Positions 7,457 through 17,983 are shown, numbered from the stretch's first letter. The stretch is DNA of 64,000 nucleotides from Pseudomonas deceptionensis (GCF_900106095.1 NZ_FNUD01000002.1:186001-250000), one strand, 5' to 3'. The notes: generated by a model not told the origin, from the letters alone. Numbers and translations: made by a program.

Positions 7457-7494
7457 CTTCAACGACGAAGAACGGGGTTCCCGAGAGAACGGGA
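7457..7494 (+). promoter_or_regulatory. ANTAR (NasT) target RNA in the nirB leader: two hexaloop hairpins
   Basis: P1 is CTTC (7457-7460), loop AACGAC, GAAG (7467-7470). P2 is TCCCG (7479-7483), loop AGAGAA, CGGGA (7490-7494). Both loops have A1 and G4, as in the nasA leader, although the stems differ. The pair lies between the sigma54 promoter and the terminator at 7502. Unlike in nasA, P2 does not share bases with the terminator arm but ends 7 bp before it. The 402-bp gap 7211-7612 holds this leader, a REP-like hairpin and the promoter; no gene is seen. Confidence 0.72.
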
Positions 7495-7501
7495 CAAGGA
7501 C

Positions 7502-7542
7502 AAAGGCGTCCTCGCTAGGTAACTGGCGGGACGCCTTTTTTT
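7502..7542 (+). terminator. Attenuator terminator in the nirB leader
   Basis: AAAGGCGTCC (7502-7511) pairs perfectly with GGACGCCTTT (7529-7538) and is followed by a run of seven T (7536-7542). It is 70 bp before the nirB start, so it must be overcome for expression; NasT is the expected antiterminator. Confidence 0.85.
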
Positions 7543-7612
7543 GTTTGCGCACAATTTGTCGAGCAAGGCCGCAATGCCCCTATAAGGCAGGCCCCAGCTC
7601 CCGGAGAACCTG

Positions 7613-10066
7613 ATGAAAAAACTAAAACTGGTGATGGTCGGCAACGGCATGGCCGGGGTTCGCACCCTGGAAGAATTGCTCAAGCTGAGCAATGAGCTGT
7701 ACGACATCACGGTCTTCGGCGCCGAACCCCATGCCAACTACAACCGAATCCTGCTCTCTCCGGTGCTGGCCGGTGAGCAGACCTTCGAAGAGATCGTGCT
7801 CAACGATCTGGACTGGTACCTGGAAAACAACATCAAGCTGCTGCTCAGCCGCAAAGTCGTGCAGATCGATCGGGCAAAACGTCGGGTCATCGCCGACGAC
7901 GGCACCGAGGCCGAATACGACCGCCTGCTGATCGCCACCGGTTCCACGCCGTTCATTCTGCCCATCCCTGGCAACACGCTGGATGGCGTCATCGGTTACC
8001 GCGACATCGCCGACACCCAGGCGATGATCGACACCGCCAAAACCCACAAGCACGCGGTGGTCATCGGTGGCGGCCTGCTCGGTCTTGAGGCGGCCAACGG
8101 CCTGATGCTGCGCGGCATGCACGTGACCGTGGTGCACATCGGCGAATGGTTGCTGGATCGCCAGCTGGACCCTATCAGCGGCCAACTGCTGCAAACCGCC
8201 CTTGAGGCACGCGGCCTGCATTTTCGACTGCGCGAACAGACCAACGCGTTGCACGACGCGGGCAACGGCCGGGTAGGCTCGGTCGAGTTCAAGAACGGTG
8301 ACATCATCCCCGCCGATCTGGTGGTCATGGCTGCCGGCATCCGCCCCAATACCGAACTCGCCGAGCGCGCAGGCATCCCGTGCAACCGCGGGATCCTGGT
8401 CAACGACACCCTGCAAACCTATGACCCGCGCATTTACGCCATCGGCGAATGCGCCAGCCATCGCGGCATCGCTTACGGCCTGGTGGCGCCACTGTTCGAG
8501 CAAGCCAAGGTGTGCGCCAACCACCTCGCGCAACTGGGCTTTGCCCGCTACCAGGGCTCTGTCACCTCGACCAAGTTGAAGGTCACCGGCATCGACCTGT
8601 TCTCCGCTGGCGACTTTATGGGCGGTGAAGGCACCGAAACCATCACCCTCAGCGACCCTATCGGCGGGGTCTACAAAAAACTGGTGATCAAGGACGACAT
8701 TCTGGTGGGCGCCTGCCTGTACGGCGACACCGCCGACGGTGGCTGGTACTTCCGCCAGATCCGTGAGAATCACGCCATCGGTGAGATCCGCGATCACCTG
8801 ATGTTTGGTGAAAACGCTATTGGCGACGTAGGCCACCAGGGCCAGGACAAAGCCATGGGCATGGCCGACACCGCCGAAGTTTGCGGCTGCAATGGCGTGT
8901 GCAAAGGCACCATCGTCAAGGCGATCCAGGAACACGGGCTGTTCAGCGTCGACGACGTCAAAAAACACACCAAGGCCGCCAGCTCCTGCGGCTCCTGCAC
9001 CGGTTTGGTAGAGCAGATTCTGATCAACACCGTGGGCGGCGCCGCAGACGTCAAACCCAAAAGCGAAAAAGCCATCTGCGGGTGCAGCGACCTCAACCAC
9101 GGGCACATCCGCCAGGCCATCCGCGAACAGCATCTGCTGACCATCGCCGCCACCCTGAGCTACCTGAACTGGCGCACGCCCAACGGCTGCGCCACCTGCC
9201 GCCCGGCACTCAACTACTACCTGATCTCCACCTGGCCGGGCGAAGCAAAAGATGACCCGCAATCGCGCCTGATCAACGAGCGCGCCCACGCCAACATTCA
9301 AAAAGACGGCACCTACTCGGTTGTTCCGCGGATGTGGGGCGGTGTGACCAACCCGTCCGAGCTGCGGCGTATTGCCGACGTGGCCGACAAGTACAACGTG
9401 CCGATGGTCAAGGTCACGGGCGGGCAGCGCATCGACTTGCTGGGGATCAAGAAGCACGACCTGCCGGGCGTGTGGAAGGATCTGGACATGCCTTCCGGCC
9501 ACGCCTACGGCAAATCCATCCGTACCGTGAAGACCTGCGTGGGCAGCGAATTCTGCCGCTTCGGTACGCAAAATTCGACACAGCTGGGCATCGAGCTGGA
9601 GCACGACCTGTTCAATATGTGGTCGCCGCACAAGGTCAAACTGGCGGTGTCCGGTTGCCCGCGCAACTGCTCGGAAGCAGGCATCAAGGACGTAGGGATA
9701 ATCGGCGTGGACTCCGGCTGGGAGATGTATATCGGCGGTAACGGCGGGATCAAAACCGAGGTCGCCGAGTTCTTCGTCAAGCTCAAGACCGCCGAGGAAG
9801 TGCGCGAGTACAACGGCGCCTTTTTGCAGCTGTATCGCGAAGAAGCCTTCTACCTCGAACGCACCGTGCATTACCTGCAACGGGTCGGCATGGAGCACAT
9901 CAAAAAGGCAGTGCTCGAAGATCCCGACCGGCGCAAGGCGCTCAATGATCGCCTGCAATTCTCCCTGTCGTTCGAGCAAGACCCGTGGAAGGAACGCCTG
10001 GCTCAGCCCCAGCTGAAAAAAGAGTTCGACGTTATCCCGCTGAAAAACCTCGAGGTGCTGGCATGA
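7613..10066 (+). CDS. nirB: Assimilatory nitrite reductase [NAD(P)H], large subunit
   Basis: The 817-residue protein carries the NirB domain series: an FAD site at the start (MVGNGMAGVRTLEELL), an NAD(P)H site near 145 (VVIGGGLLGLEAA), two [2Fe-2S] BFD-type cysteine clusters around 425-520 (CGCNGVCKG, SCGSCTG; CGCSDLNHG, CATCRP), and the siroheme/[4Fe-4S] motifs TCVGSEFCRFG (near 640) and SGCPRNCSEA (near 680). It reduces nitrite to ammonium in the cytoplasm using electrons from NAD(P)H. Siroheme comes from the pathway that includes cobA, four genes downstream. Its stop overlaps the nirD start (ATGA). Confidence 0.97.
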   Translation: MKKLKLVMVGNGMAGVRTLEELLKLSNELYDITVFGAEPHANYNRILLSPVLAGEQTFEEIVLNDLDWYLENNIKLLLSRKVVQIDRAKRRVIADDGTEAEYDRLLIATGSTPFILPIPGNTLDGVIGYRDIADTQAMIDTAKTHKHAVVIGGGLLGLEAANGLMLRGMHVTVVHIGEWLLDRQLDPISGQLLQTALEARGLHFRLREQTNALHDAGNGRVGSVEFKNGDIIPADLVVMAAGIRPNTELAERAGIPCNRGILVNDTLQTYDPRIYAIGECASHRGIAYGLVAPLFEQAKVCANHLAQLGFARYQGSVTSTKLKVTGIDLFSAGDFMGGEGTETITLSDPIGGVYKKLVIKDDILVGACLYGDTADGGWYFRQIRENHAIGEIRDHLMFGENAIGDVGHQGQDKAMGMADTAEVCGCNGVCKGTIVKAIQEHGLFSVDDVKKHTKAASSCGSCTGLVEQILINTVGGAADVKPKSEKAICGCSDLNHGHIRQAIREQHLLTIAATLSYLNWRTPNGCATCRPALNYYLISTWPGEAKDDPQSRLINERAHANIQKDGTYSVVPRMWGGVTNPSELRRIADVADKYNVPMVKVTGGQRIDLLGIKKHDLPGVWKDLDMPSGHAYGKSIRTVKTCVGSEFCRFGTQNSTQLGIELEHDLFNMWSPHKVKLAVSGCPRNCSEAGIKDVGIIGVDSGWEMYIGGNGGIKTEVAEFFVKLKTAEEVREYNGAFLQLYREEAFYLERTVHYLQRVGMEHIKKAVLEDPDRRKALNDRLQFSLSFEQDPWKERLAQPQLKKEFDVIPLKNLEVLA

Positions 10067-10380
10067 ACTGGCTGGATATCTGCGCACTGGATGAAATTAA
10101 CGCCCTGGGCTCACGGATCATTGCCGGGCCAAAAGGCGATATCGCGATTTTTCGCACCAGCGACGATGAAGTGTTCGCCCTCGACGACCGCTGCCCGCAC
10201 AAGGGCGGCCCGCTGTCCCAGGGGTTGATCTACGGCAAGCGCGTTGCCTGCCCGCTGCACAACTGGCAAATCGACCTGCAAACCGGCGAAGCCCAGGCTC
10301 CGGACATTGGCTGCGCCCATCACCACCCGGCGCGGGTCGAAAATGGCCGCGTGCAGCTGGCCCTGCGGGACGCAGGCTGA
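10063..10380 (+). CDS. nirD: Nitrite reductase small subunit (Rieske-like)
   Basis: A 105-residue protein with the Rieske fold: CPHKGGPLSQG and CPLHNWQ keep the Cys and His pattern, so a [2Fe-2S] cluster may be present. NirD partners NirB in the cytoplasmic NADH-dependent enzyme. The ATG at 10063 overlaps the nirB stop; the stop overlaps the nasC start (TGATG), showing tight translational coupling. Confidence 0.93.
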   Translation: MNWLDICALDEINALGSRIIAGPKGDIAIFRTSDDEVFALDDRCPHKGGPLSQGLIYGKRVACPLHNWQIDLQTGEAQAPDIGCAHHHPARVENGRVQLALRDAG

Positions 10381-13097
10381 TGAACCGCCAGATCACCGCC
10401 TCCACCTGCTGCTATTGCGGGGTCGGCTGCGGCGTGCTGATCGAACATGACGGCGAGCGCATTCTCGGCGTCAGCGGCGATCCGGCACACCCGGCCAACT
10501 TCGGAAAATTGTGCAGCAAGGGCTCGACGCTGCACCTGACTGGCGACCTCAACGCTCGCGCGCTGTACCCGCAATTGCGCCTGGGCAAGGACCTTGCCCG
10601 TGGCCGCACCGACTGGGACAGCGCCCTGGATCACGCCGCCAGCGTGTTCGCCGCCACCATTGCCGAACACGGCCCCGACAGCGTGGCGTTTTACATTTCC
10701 GGGCAGTTGCTGACCGAGGATTACTACGCCTTCAACAAACTGGCGCGGGCGCTGGTGGGCACCAACAACATCGACAGCAATTCGCGGCTGTGCATGTCCT
10801 CGGCCGTAGTCGGCTACAAGCGCAGCCTGGGCGCCGATGCACCGCCTTGCAGCTATGAAGACCTTGAGCTGAGCGACTGCGTGATGATCGTCGGCAGCAA
10901 TATGGCCTACGCCCATCCGGTACTGTTTCGCCGATTGGAGGAGGCAAAAGTTCGGCGCCCGGCCATGAAAGTCATCGTCATCGACCCGCGCCGGACCGAC
11001 ACCTGCGATCTCGCCGACCTGCATCTGGCGATTCTGCCCGGTACCGATGTCGCTTTGTTTCACGGGATTTTGCACTTGCTGTTGTGGGAAGACTGGATCG
11101 ACCGTGACTTTATCCAGGCTCACACCCAAGGTCTGCCCGAGCTGAAAAGCCTGGTGCGCGACTACACCCCACAGATGGTGTCGCAGCTGTGCGGCATCAG
11201 CGTCGAGCAATTGCAGCAATGCGCCGAATGGGTCGGCACCTCGCCGAGTTTTCTGTCGTTGTGGTGCATGGGCCTTAACCAGTCCACCGCCGGCAGTGCG
11301 AAAAACAGCGCCCTGATCAATCTGCATCTGGCCACCGGGCAGATCGGCCGTCCCGGTTCAGGACCGTTCTCGCTGACCGGTCAACCCAATGCCATGGGTG
11401 GGCGCGAAACCGGCAGCCTGTCCAACCTGTTGCCCGGCCACCGCGAGGCCGCCAATGCCGAGCATCGGGCCGAAGTCGCCGCGTACTGGGGGGTTGAGCA
11501 ACTGCCGCACACCACCGGCCTGAGCGCCATCGAGCTGTTTGAGCAGATGGCCAGCGGCAAGATCAAAGCCGTGTGGATCGCCTGCACCAACCCCGCGCAA
11601 TCCATGCCGGATCAGACCGCTGTGCGGGCGGCATTGCTGGCCTGCCCGTTTGTGGTGCTGCAAGAGGCATTTCATACCACCGAAACCGCCGCTTTCGCTG
11701 ACCTGCTGCTGCCCGCCGCCAGTTGGGGCGAAAAGGACGGCACGGTGACCAACTCCGAACGGCGTATTTCCCACGTACGCAAAGCCATCGCAGCACCGGG
11801 AGAGGCGCGCTCCGATTGGGCGATCACTGTGGATTTCGCTCAACGCCTGGAAAAATATCTGCGCCCTGCGCAACCCGGCCTGTTTGCATTTGAAACCGCG
11901 GCGCAGGTGTTCGATGAGTACAAGCACCTGACCCGGGGCCGTGACCTGGACTTGTCGGGTATCAGCCATGCGGTACTCGATGCCATTGGCCCGCAACAGT
12001 GGCCCTTCCCTGCCGGCGCCCGCGAAGGCACGGCTCGCCTGTATCTGGACGGGATTTTTCCTACTGCCACGGGTCATGCCCAGTTTGTGGCCGACCCTTA
12101 TCGGGCCGCCAAGGAGCAACGGGATGCGCGCTTTCCGCTGACCCTGATCACCGGTCGCCTGCGTGACCAATGGCACGGCATGAGCCGCACCGGCACCTCC
12201 GCGCAATTGTTCGGCCACGTCAGTGAAGCGGTGTTGAGCCTGCACCCGGACGAACTGCGCCGCCATCGCTTGCAACCCGGTGACTTGATCAGCCTCAAAA
12301 GCCGACGCGGGGCGGTGATCATGCCGGTCAGCAGCGATGACAGCGTGCGTCCGGGGCAAGCGTTTTTACCGATGCACTGGGGTGACCGCTTTCTCAAGGG
12401 CGGGGTCAACACCCTGACCCTGCCGGCTTTCGACCCCCTGTCCAAACAACCGGAGCTAAAACACAGCGCCGTTCGGCTGGAGCCGGTGCAATTGCCCTGG
12501 CATCTCTTCGCCCTGATAGAGGGCGATGTACAACAGAAATTCGAGACGCTGCGCCCGCTCTGCGAAGCCTTTTCGTATGTGAGTTTCAGCCTGACGGGCC
12601 GCGAGCGCCCTGCGCTGTTGATCCGTGCGGCCAGCGCCAGCGCGCCAGACCCGCAACTGCTGCGCGACATCGACCAATGCCTGGGGCTCAACGAGGGCCC
12701 GGTGCTGGCTTACGACGACCCGCGTCGCTCCATCGGCAAACGGGTACGTATCGAACATGGCCGCATTACCGCCATTCGACTGGCCGGCGAAACCCTCGCC
12801 CAGCACTGGCTGCAAAGCCTGTGGCTGGAAGGTCGCGCCGACGAACAGCTGCGGCGCTGGCTGCTGGCGCCATTGAGCGCCCCCCCCGGCAACGTCGACA
12901 CCCCGGCCGGGGGCAACAAGATTGTGTGCAACTGCAAGAACGTCAGCCAGAGCGCGGTATGTGCCGGCATCGACCAGGGGCTGGACTTGCAGGGGCTGAA
13001 AAATACAGTGGGCTGCGGAACGCAATGCGGTTCCTGCGTCCCGGAAATCAAGCGTTTGCTGGCTGCCCAGGCGCAGCCGATCGCCGTCATCGCGTAA
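10380..13097 (+). CDS. nasC: Assimilatory nitrate reductase, catalytic subunit
   Basis: The 905-residue protein belongs to the molybdopterin oxidoreductases. The N-terminus holds the [4Fe-4S] motif CCYCGVGCGV...GKLCSKG, followed by the Mo-bis-MGD domains (for example YFxSG-like VAFYISGQLLTEDYY near 105 and ITGRLRDQWHGMSRTG near 590). A C-terminal BFD-like [2Fe-2S] domain (about 840-895: CNCKNVSQ, CGTQCGSC) is typical of the assimilatory NasA/NasC class and accepts electrons. It reduces nitrate to nitrite in the cytoplasm; no Tat signal is present. Naming differs between species (nasA, nasC or narB). Confidence 0.95.
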   Translation: MNRQITASTCCYCGVGCGVLIEHDGERILGVSGDPAHPANFGKLCSKGSTLHLTGDLNARALYPQLRLGKDLARGRTDWDSALDHAASVFAATIAEHGPDSVAFYISGQLLTEDYYAFNKLARALVGTNNIDSNSRLCMSSAVVGYKRSLGADAPPCSYEDLELSDCVMIVGSNMAYAHPVLFRRLEEAKVRRPAMKVIVIDPRRTDTCDLADLHLAILPGTDVALFHGILHLLLWEDWIDRDFIQAHTQGLPELKSLVRDYTPQMVSQLCGISVEQLQQCAEWVGTSPSFLSLWCMGLNQSTAGSAKNSALINLHLATGQIGRPGSGPFSLTGQPNAMGGRETGSLSNLLPGHREAANAEHRAEVAAYWGVEQLPHTTGLSAIELFEQMASGKIKAVWIACTNPAQSMPDQTAVRAALLACPFVVLQEAFHTTETAAFADLLLPAASWGEKDGTVTNSERRISHVRKAIAAPGEARSDWAITVDFAQRLEKYLRPAQPGLFAFETAAQVFDEYKHLTRGRDLDLSGISHAVLDAIGPQQWPFPAGAREGTARLYLDGIFPTATGHAQFVADPYRAAKEQRDARFPLTLITGRLRDQWHGMSRTGTSAQLFGHVSEAVLSLHPDELRRHRLQPGDLISLKSRRGAVIMPVSSDDSVRPGQAFLPMHWGDRFLKGGVNTLTLPAFDPLSKQPELKHSAVRLEPVQLPWHLFALIEGDVQQKFETLRPLCEAFSYVSFSLTGRERPALLIRAASASAPDPQLLRDIDQCLGLNEGPVLAYDDPRRSIGKRVRIEHGRITAIRLAGETLAQHWLQSLWLEGRADEQLRRWLLAPLSAPPGNVDTPAGGNKIVCNCKNVSQSAVCAGIDQGLDLQGLKNTVGCGTQCGSCVPEIKRLLAAQAQPIAVIA

Positions 13098-13107
13098 GGA
13101 AATCACA

Positions 13108-13851
13108 ATGAATGCAAAAGTCTGGCTGGTGGGTGCAGGCCCGGGTGATCCGGAGCTGCTGACGCTCAAGGCCGTGCGCGCCCTGCGCGAAGCGGATGTG
13201 GTGCTGATTGACGATCTGGTCAATGACGCCGTGCTGGAGCATTGCCCGGCGGCCCGGGTGATTTCGGTGGGCAAGCGTGGAGGGTGTCGTTCGACGCCAC
13301 AGGCATTTATTCATCGTCTGATGCTGCGTTATGCCCGTCACGGCAAATGCGTGGTGCGGCTCAAGGGCGGCGATCCGTGCATCTTCGGCCGTGGTGGCGA
13401 AGAAGCGCAGTGGTTGCGTGAACACGGGGTTGAGGTGGAATTGGTTAACGGCATTACGGCCGGGCTGGCAGGTGCCACGCACTGCGATATCCCGCTGACC
13501 CTGCGCGGCGTGGCCCGAGGCGTGACGCTGGTGACGGCGCACACCCAGGATGAGAGCCAGGTGAACTGGCAGGCACTGGCGCAAAGCGGTACCACGCTGG
13601 TGGTGTACATGGGCGTGGCCAAATTGAGCGAGATCCGCGAGCAATTGTTGGCGGGGGGCATGGCCGCGGATATGCCCGTAGCCATGATTGAAAATGCGTC
13701 CCTGCCCCATCAGCGCGAATGCCGCAGCCACTTGAGCGCGATGGAACATGACGCCGGGGCCTTCGAACTGAAAAGCCCGGCGATTCTGGTGATAGGCCGC
13801 GTGGCGGCCCATGCGCAACAAAACCTGCGGGAACAGAGCCTATGCGGTTAA
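13108..13851 (+). CDS. cobA: Uroporphyrinogen-III C-methyltransferase
   Basis: The 247-residue protein shows the SUMT signature VWLVGAGPGDPELLTLKA at the start, then VRLKGGDPCIFGRGGEE near 90 and the SAM-site sequence NGITAG. It methylates uroporphyrinogen III twice to precorrin-2, the branch point to siroheme. NirB needs siroheme, which explains its place as the last gene of the nitrate operon, 10 bp after nasC. Confidence 0.95.
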   Translation: MNAKVWLVGAGPGDPELLTLKAVRALREADVVLIDDLVNDAVLEHCPAARVISVGKRGGCRSTPQAFIHRLMLRYARHGKCVVRLKGGDPCIFGRGGEEAQWLREHGVEVELVNGITAGLAGATHCDIPLTLRGVARGVTLVTAHTQDESQVNWQALAQSGTTLVVYMGVAKLSEIREQLLAGGMAADMPVAMIENASLPHQRECRSHLSAMEHDAGAFELKSPAILVIGRVAAHAQQNLREQSLCG

Positions 13852-13872
13852 GCCGTTACTCCGCAGCAATCC

Positions 13873-13900
13873 ATTCGCGAGCAGGCTCGCTCCCTCCACA
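13873..13900. repeat. Half REP element
   Basis: ATTCGCGAGCAGGCTCGCTC followed by CCTCCACA is one arm of the GTGGGAGC REP family with a changed end. The left arm is missing. It lies in the convergent gap between cobA and garD. Confidence 0.6.
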
Positions 13901-13932
13901 GACTTTCCACCGTAAATCCGTGGTCTGGCAGG

Positions 13933-15486
13933 TCAGGTAATCGGCGCCGGGTTGAACAAGGTGATGTCGTTGTGCAATTTGTGCCGCTCGGCCCAGGTGT
14001 GCTTTTTGCCACTGGCCACGTCCAGGTAATAGTGGAAGAGCTCCCAGCCGAGGTCTTCAATACTCACGCGCCCGGTGGCAATGCGCCCGGCGTCGATGTC
14101 GATCAGATCCGGCCAGCGTTGCGCCAGCTCGGTGCGGGTCGAGACTTTCACCACAGGTGCCATCGCCAGACCATAGGGCGTACCGCGCCCGGTGGTAAAC
14201 ACGTGCAGGTTCATCCCGGCGGCCAGCTGCAGGGTGCCGCACACAAAGTCGCTGGCGGGCGTGGCACAAAAAATCAGCCCTTTGCGCGTGAAGCGCTCGC
14301 CAGGGCCCAGTACGCCATTGATCGCACTGCTGCCGGATTTGACGATAGAACCCAGGGATTTTTCGACGATATTCGACAACCCGCCCTTTTTGTTGCCCGG
14401 GGTGGTGTTGGCGCTGCGATCCGCTTCGCCTTTGGCCAGGTAGCGGTCGTACCAGTCCATTTCGCGCACCAGCTCCTGAGCCACGGCCCGGGTTTCAGCG
14501 CGTGAAGTCAGCAAGTAGATGGCGTCGCGCACTTCGGTGACTTCGGAAAACATCACCGTCGCCCCCGCCCGCAGCAGCAGGTCCGAGGCATACCCCAGTG
14601 CAGGGTTGGCGGTGATCCCGGAAAACGCATCGCTCCCGCCGCATTGCATGCCCAGAATCAACTCGGACGCCGGCACGGTTTCGCGGCGGCGCTGGTCGAG
14701 TTTTTTCAATCGGATTTCGGCCAGCGCCATGATCTGTTCGACCATTTCGTTGAAGCCCTGGGTGGCGTCCTGCAAGCGATACAGCCACGGCTCGCTGAGG
14801 TCCACCGAGCTGTCGTTATCGTGCATCACCTGGCCGGCCTGCAATTTCTCGCAGCCCAGGCTGATGACCAGCGCTTCGCCCCCAAGGTTGGGGTTGCGCG
14901 CCAGATTGCGCACGGTACGGATCGGGATGTAGGCATCGGTGGCACTGATCGCCACCCCGCAGCCGTAGCTGTGGGTCAGCGCCACCACGTCATCGACATG
15001 GGGGTAACGGGGCAGCAGCTCATCCTTTATCCGCTTGACGGCATGGTTCAGCACCCCGGTCACGCACTGCACCGTGGTGGTGATGCCCAGGATATTGCGC
15101 GTGCCCACGGTACCGTCGGCGTTGCGATAGCCCTCGAAGGTGTAGCCCTCAAGCGGCGCCTGCGCGGGCGGAACATCGGTGGCCATCGGCAGGCTGTCCA
15201 GCGACGGTGCGGTGGGCATGCGCAGCTGGTCTTCATTGACCCAGCGGCCACGGGCAATCGCTCGCAAGGCATAGCCGATGACCTGGCCGTAGCGAATCAC
15301 CTCGCCACCTTCGGCAATGTCGACCAGCGTGACCTTGTGGCTTTGGGGCACAAAGTCCAGGGTCACCAGGCCATCCGCAAACACTGTCCCGGCCGGTACA
15401 CCCTGGTCGTTGACCACGACCGCAACGTTATCCAGAGGGTGCAAGCGGATCGAGCGCGGCGAGTCGGAATGTTCAATCAATGTCAT
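13933..15486 (-). CDS. garD: Galactarate dehydratase
   Basis: The 517-residue protein has an N-terminal SAF-like domain (about 10-90) and a large UxaA/GarD domain ([26 protein letters not shown]). Length matches GarD of E. coli (523) better than altronate dehydratase. It dehydrates D-galactarate to 5-dehydro-4-deoxy-D-glucarate, the substrate of KdgD encoded two genes upstream. The ATG at 15486 is preferred to the TTG at 15501 because GAGGAG sits 7 bp before it. It follows the transporter gene by 11 bp. Confidence 0.88.
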   Translation of the reverse strand: MTLIEHSDSPRSIRLHPLDNVAVVVNDQGVPAGTVFADGLVTLDFVPQSHKVTLVDIAEGGEVIRYGQVIGYALRAIARGRWVNEDQLRMPTAPSLDSLPMATDVPPAQAPLEGYTFEGYRNADGTVGTRNILGITTTVQCVTGVLNHAVKRIKDELLPRYPHVDDVVALTHSYGCGVAISATDAYIPIRTVRNLARNPNLGGEALVISLGCEKLQAGQVMHDNDSSVDLSEPWLYRLQDATQGFNEMVEQIMALAEIRLKKLDQRRRETVPASELILGMQCGGSDAFSGITANPALGYASDLLLRAGATVMFSEVTEVRDAIYLLTSRAETRAVAQELVREMDWYDRYLAKGEADRSANTTPGNKKGGLSNIVEKSLGSIVKSGSSAINGVLGPGERFTRKGLIFCATPASDFVCGTLQLAAGMNLHVFTTGRGTPYGLAMAPVVKVSTRTELAQRWPDLIDIDAGRIATGRVSIEDLGWELFHYYLDVASGKKHTWAERHKLHNDITLFNPAPIT

Positions 15487-15497
15487 GACGCCGCTCC

Positions 15498-16853
15498 TCA
15501 AGAATGGACAGGTGTGAGTTCAGCGATTTTCGGCCCGCTGGACGGTGGTTCTTTAAGTACCACACGCTTGATCGGTCCTACGATAACCAGGTAGCTGAAT
15601 ACCGCCACCAATGCGTTGCAACCGACAAACACCAACGCCCATTTGAACGAGCCAGTGGAGCTGATGATGTAGCCGATGACGATGGGGGTAGTGATCGAAG
15701 CAATGTTGCCGAAGGTGTTGAACAGACCACCGCTCAGCCCGGCGATCTGTTTGGGCGAGGTGTCGGAGACGACGGCCCAGCCCAGTGCACCTACGCCTTT
15801 ACCGAAGAACGCCAGGGCCATAAAGCCGACGACCATCCATTCAACATCCACGTAGTTGCACGCCACGATGCTGCTCGATACCAACAGGCCAACGATGATC
15901 GGCGCCTTGCGGGCAAAGGTCAGAGAATGGCCTTTACGCAGCAGGTAATCGGAAATCACCCCGCCCAGCACGCCGCCGATAAACCCGCAGATAGCGGGCA
16001 ATGAGGCGACAAAACCGGCCTTGAGGATGGTCATGCCGCGCTCCTGTACCAGATACACCGGAAACCAGGTCAGGAAGAAATAGGTAATACCGTTGATGCA
16101 GTACTGCCCCAGATACACGCCGAGCATCATGCGATTGGTCAATAGTTGACGTATGTAATCCCACTTTGGACCGTCAGCCTTTTTGCCTTTTTGGTCCATG
16201 TCGACCATGCCGCCGTTTTCAGCGATGTACTTGAACTCAGCGTCGTTAATGCCCGGGTGTTCGCGAGGGCTGTAGATCACTTTCAGCCAGATGCCTGAAA
16301 ACACGATACCGAACAGGCCCATGACAATAAACACGTGTTCCCAGCCGTAGGAATACACGATCCAGCCCATCAACGGAGCGAACAATACCGTGGCGAAGTA
16401 CTGCGCCGAGTTGAAAATGGCGGATGCCGTGCCACGTTCTGCCGTCGGAAACCAGGCCGCCACGATGCGGGCGTTACCGGGGAAGGATGGCGCTTCGGCC
16501 AGACCGACCAGAAAACGCAGCATAAACAGCGCAACCACCGCTGTAGACATGCCGAACTCACCGACAAAACCTTGCAGTACCGTGAACAGTGACCAGGTGA
16601 AGATGCTCAGGGCGTAGACTTTTTTCGAACCGAATCGATCGAGCAGCCACCCCCCGGGGATTTGCCCGGCCACGTAGGCCCAGCCAAATGCGGAGAAGAT
16701 GTAACCCAGAGTGATGGCGTCGATGCCGAGGTCTTTTTGCAGGCTGGAGCCCGCAATGGCGATGGTCGCACGGTCTGCATAATTGATCGTGGTCACCAGA
16801 AAAAGCATGAGCAAAATCAAATAGCGAACGCGCGTAGGCTTGGTCGCTTGCAT
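15498..16853 (-). CDS. gudP: MFS transporter for D-glucarate/D-galactarate
   Basis: The 451-residue protein belongs to the anion:cation symporter MFS family, with the start [20 protein letters not shown] typical of GudP/GarP/ExuT-type sugar-acid carriers and about 12 membrane segments. It should import galactarate or glucarate with protons. Its position between kdgD and garD supports this substrate. A terminator-like hairpin (16983-17008) separates it from kdgD, so it may also have its own promoter in 16854-16982. Confidence 0.85.
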   Translation of the reverse strand: MQATKPTRVRYLILLMLFLVTTINYADRATIAIAGSSLQKDLGIDAITLGYIFSAFGWAYVAGQIPGGWLLDRFGSKKVYALSIFTWSLFTVLQGFVGEFGMSTAVVALFMLRFLVGLAEAPSFPGNARIVAAWFPTAERGTASAIFNSAQYFATVLFAPLMGWIVYSYGWEHVFIVMGLFGIVFSGIWLKVIYSPREHPGINDAEFKYIAENGGMVDMDQKGKKADGPKWDYIRQLLTNRMMLGVYLGQYCINGITYFFLTWFPVYLVQERGMTILKAGFVASLPAICGFIGGVLGGVISDYLLRKGHSLTFARKAPIIVGLLVSSSIVACNYVDVEWMVVGFMALAFFGKGVGALGWAVVSDTSPKQIAGLSGGLFNTFGNIASITTPIVIGYIISSTGSFKWALVFVGCNALVAVFSYLVIVGPIKRVVLKEPPSSGPKIAELTPVHS

Positions 16854-16982
16854 GTAGTACTACTCCCACTGATTATTTTTATGCGCGGGTTAATATTTTT
16901 TGATGTGGCGGACTTTCAGGTGACGCTGTGTGTGATTCTTTGGGAGAATTTTTACAGCCGCCGAGCATATTCCCTTACGCAA

Positions 16983-17008
16983 AAGGCCGCTGATTACTCA
17001 GCGGCCTT
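16983..17008 (-). terminator. Terminator hairpin after kdgD
   Basis: AAGGCCGCTGA (16983-16993) and TCAGCGGCCTT (16998-17008) pair perfectly around TTAC; on the minus strand the stem is followed by TTTT. It lies 9 bp beyond the kdgD stop and 130 bp before the transporter start, so it may reduce readthrough within the operon. Confidence 0.75.
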
Positions 17009-17017
17009 GATACTTGC

Positions 17018-17929
17018 TTACTGCGGGCCTTGCTTGTCGATCAAGGCGGCCAGTGCTTCGTACTCTTCTGGCAACAGATCGGTCAGCGGGGTACGTACCG
17101 GGCCTGCGGTGTAACCGGAAATGGTTGCACCGGCCTTGACGATACTCACGGCGTAACCGGCCTTGCGGTTGCGGATGTCCAGGTACGGCAGGAAGAAGTC
17201 ATCGATGATCTTGCCCACGGTGGCGTGATCTTCACGGGCCACGGCGTGGTAGAAATCCATCGCGGTTTTCGGGATGAAGTTGAACACCGCCGAGGAGTAA
17301 ACCGGTACGCCCAGCGCCTTGTACGCGGCAGCGTAAACTTCGGCAGTCGGCAAACCGCCCAGGTAGCTGAAGCGATCACCGAGGCGGCGGCGGATCGACA
17401 CCATCAACTCGATGTCACCCAGGCCATCCTTGTAGCCGATCAGGTTCGGGCAGCGCTCGGCCAGACGTTCCAGCAGCGGCGCAGTCAAACGGCAAACGTT
17501 GCGGTTGTAGACAATCACGCCGATTTTTACCGACTTGCACACCGCTTCAACGTGGGCGGCAACGCCGTCCTGGCTGGCTTCAGTCAGGTAGTGCGGCAGC
17601 AGCAGCAAACCTTTGGCGCCCAGGCGCTCGGCTTCTTGAGCGTATTCGATGGCCTGGCGAGTCGAACCGCCGACACCGGCAAGGATCGGCACGCTATTGG
17701 CGCAGGTATCGACTGCCGTTTTGATCACTTGCGAATATTCGCTGGCCGCCAGGGAGAAGAACTCACCGGTACCACCGGCAGCGAACAGGGCCGAAGCGCC
17801 ATACGGGGCCAGCCATTCCAGACGCTTGATGTAGCCCTCACGGTGGAAATCACCTTGAGCATTGAAGTCTGTCAGCGGGAACGACAACAGACCGGAAGAG
17901 AGGATGGACTTCAGTTCTTGTGGATTCAT
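17018..17929 (-). CDS. kdgD: 5-dehydro-4-deoxyglucarate dehydratase
   Basis: The 303-residue protein is a DapA-type (beta/alpha)8 lyase. The Schiff-base lysine is K167 in [10 protein letters not shown] and the conserved tyrosine is Y141 in VIVYNRN. It dehydrates and decarboxylates 5-dehydro-4-deoxy-D-glucarate to 2-oxoglutarate semialdehyde, completing the galactarate/glucarate branch started by GarD. It is the first gene of the leftward cluster. A candidate operator shared with the FadR-type regulator lies 55-76 bp upstream. Confidence 0.93.
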   Translation of the reverse strand: MNPQELKSILSSGLLSFPLTDFNAQGDFHREGYIKRLEWLAPYGASALFAAGGTGEFFSLAASEYSQVIKTAVDTCANSVPILAGVGGSTRQAIEYAQEAERLGAKGLLLLPHYLTEASQDGVAAHVEAVCKSVKIGVIVYNRNVCRLTAPLLERLAERCPNLIGYKDGLGDIELMVSIRRRLGDRFSYLGGLPTAEVYAAAYKALGVPVYSSAVFNFIPKTAMDFYHAVAREDHATVGKIIDDFFLPYLDIRNRKAGYAVSIVKAGATISGYTAGPVRTPLTDLLPEEYEALAALIDKQGPQ

Positions 17930-17983
17930 TATTCGAACACCCTGGGAGCACGTTGTGATGAAAAATACGTTAGCGCTTCGCTA

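Noticed and set aside
7622..10087. An 821-codon open frame antisense to nirB
   Set aside because: It mirrors the GC-rich third positions of nirB. It has no ribosome site, no domain and covers a conserved gene exactly.
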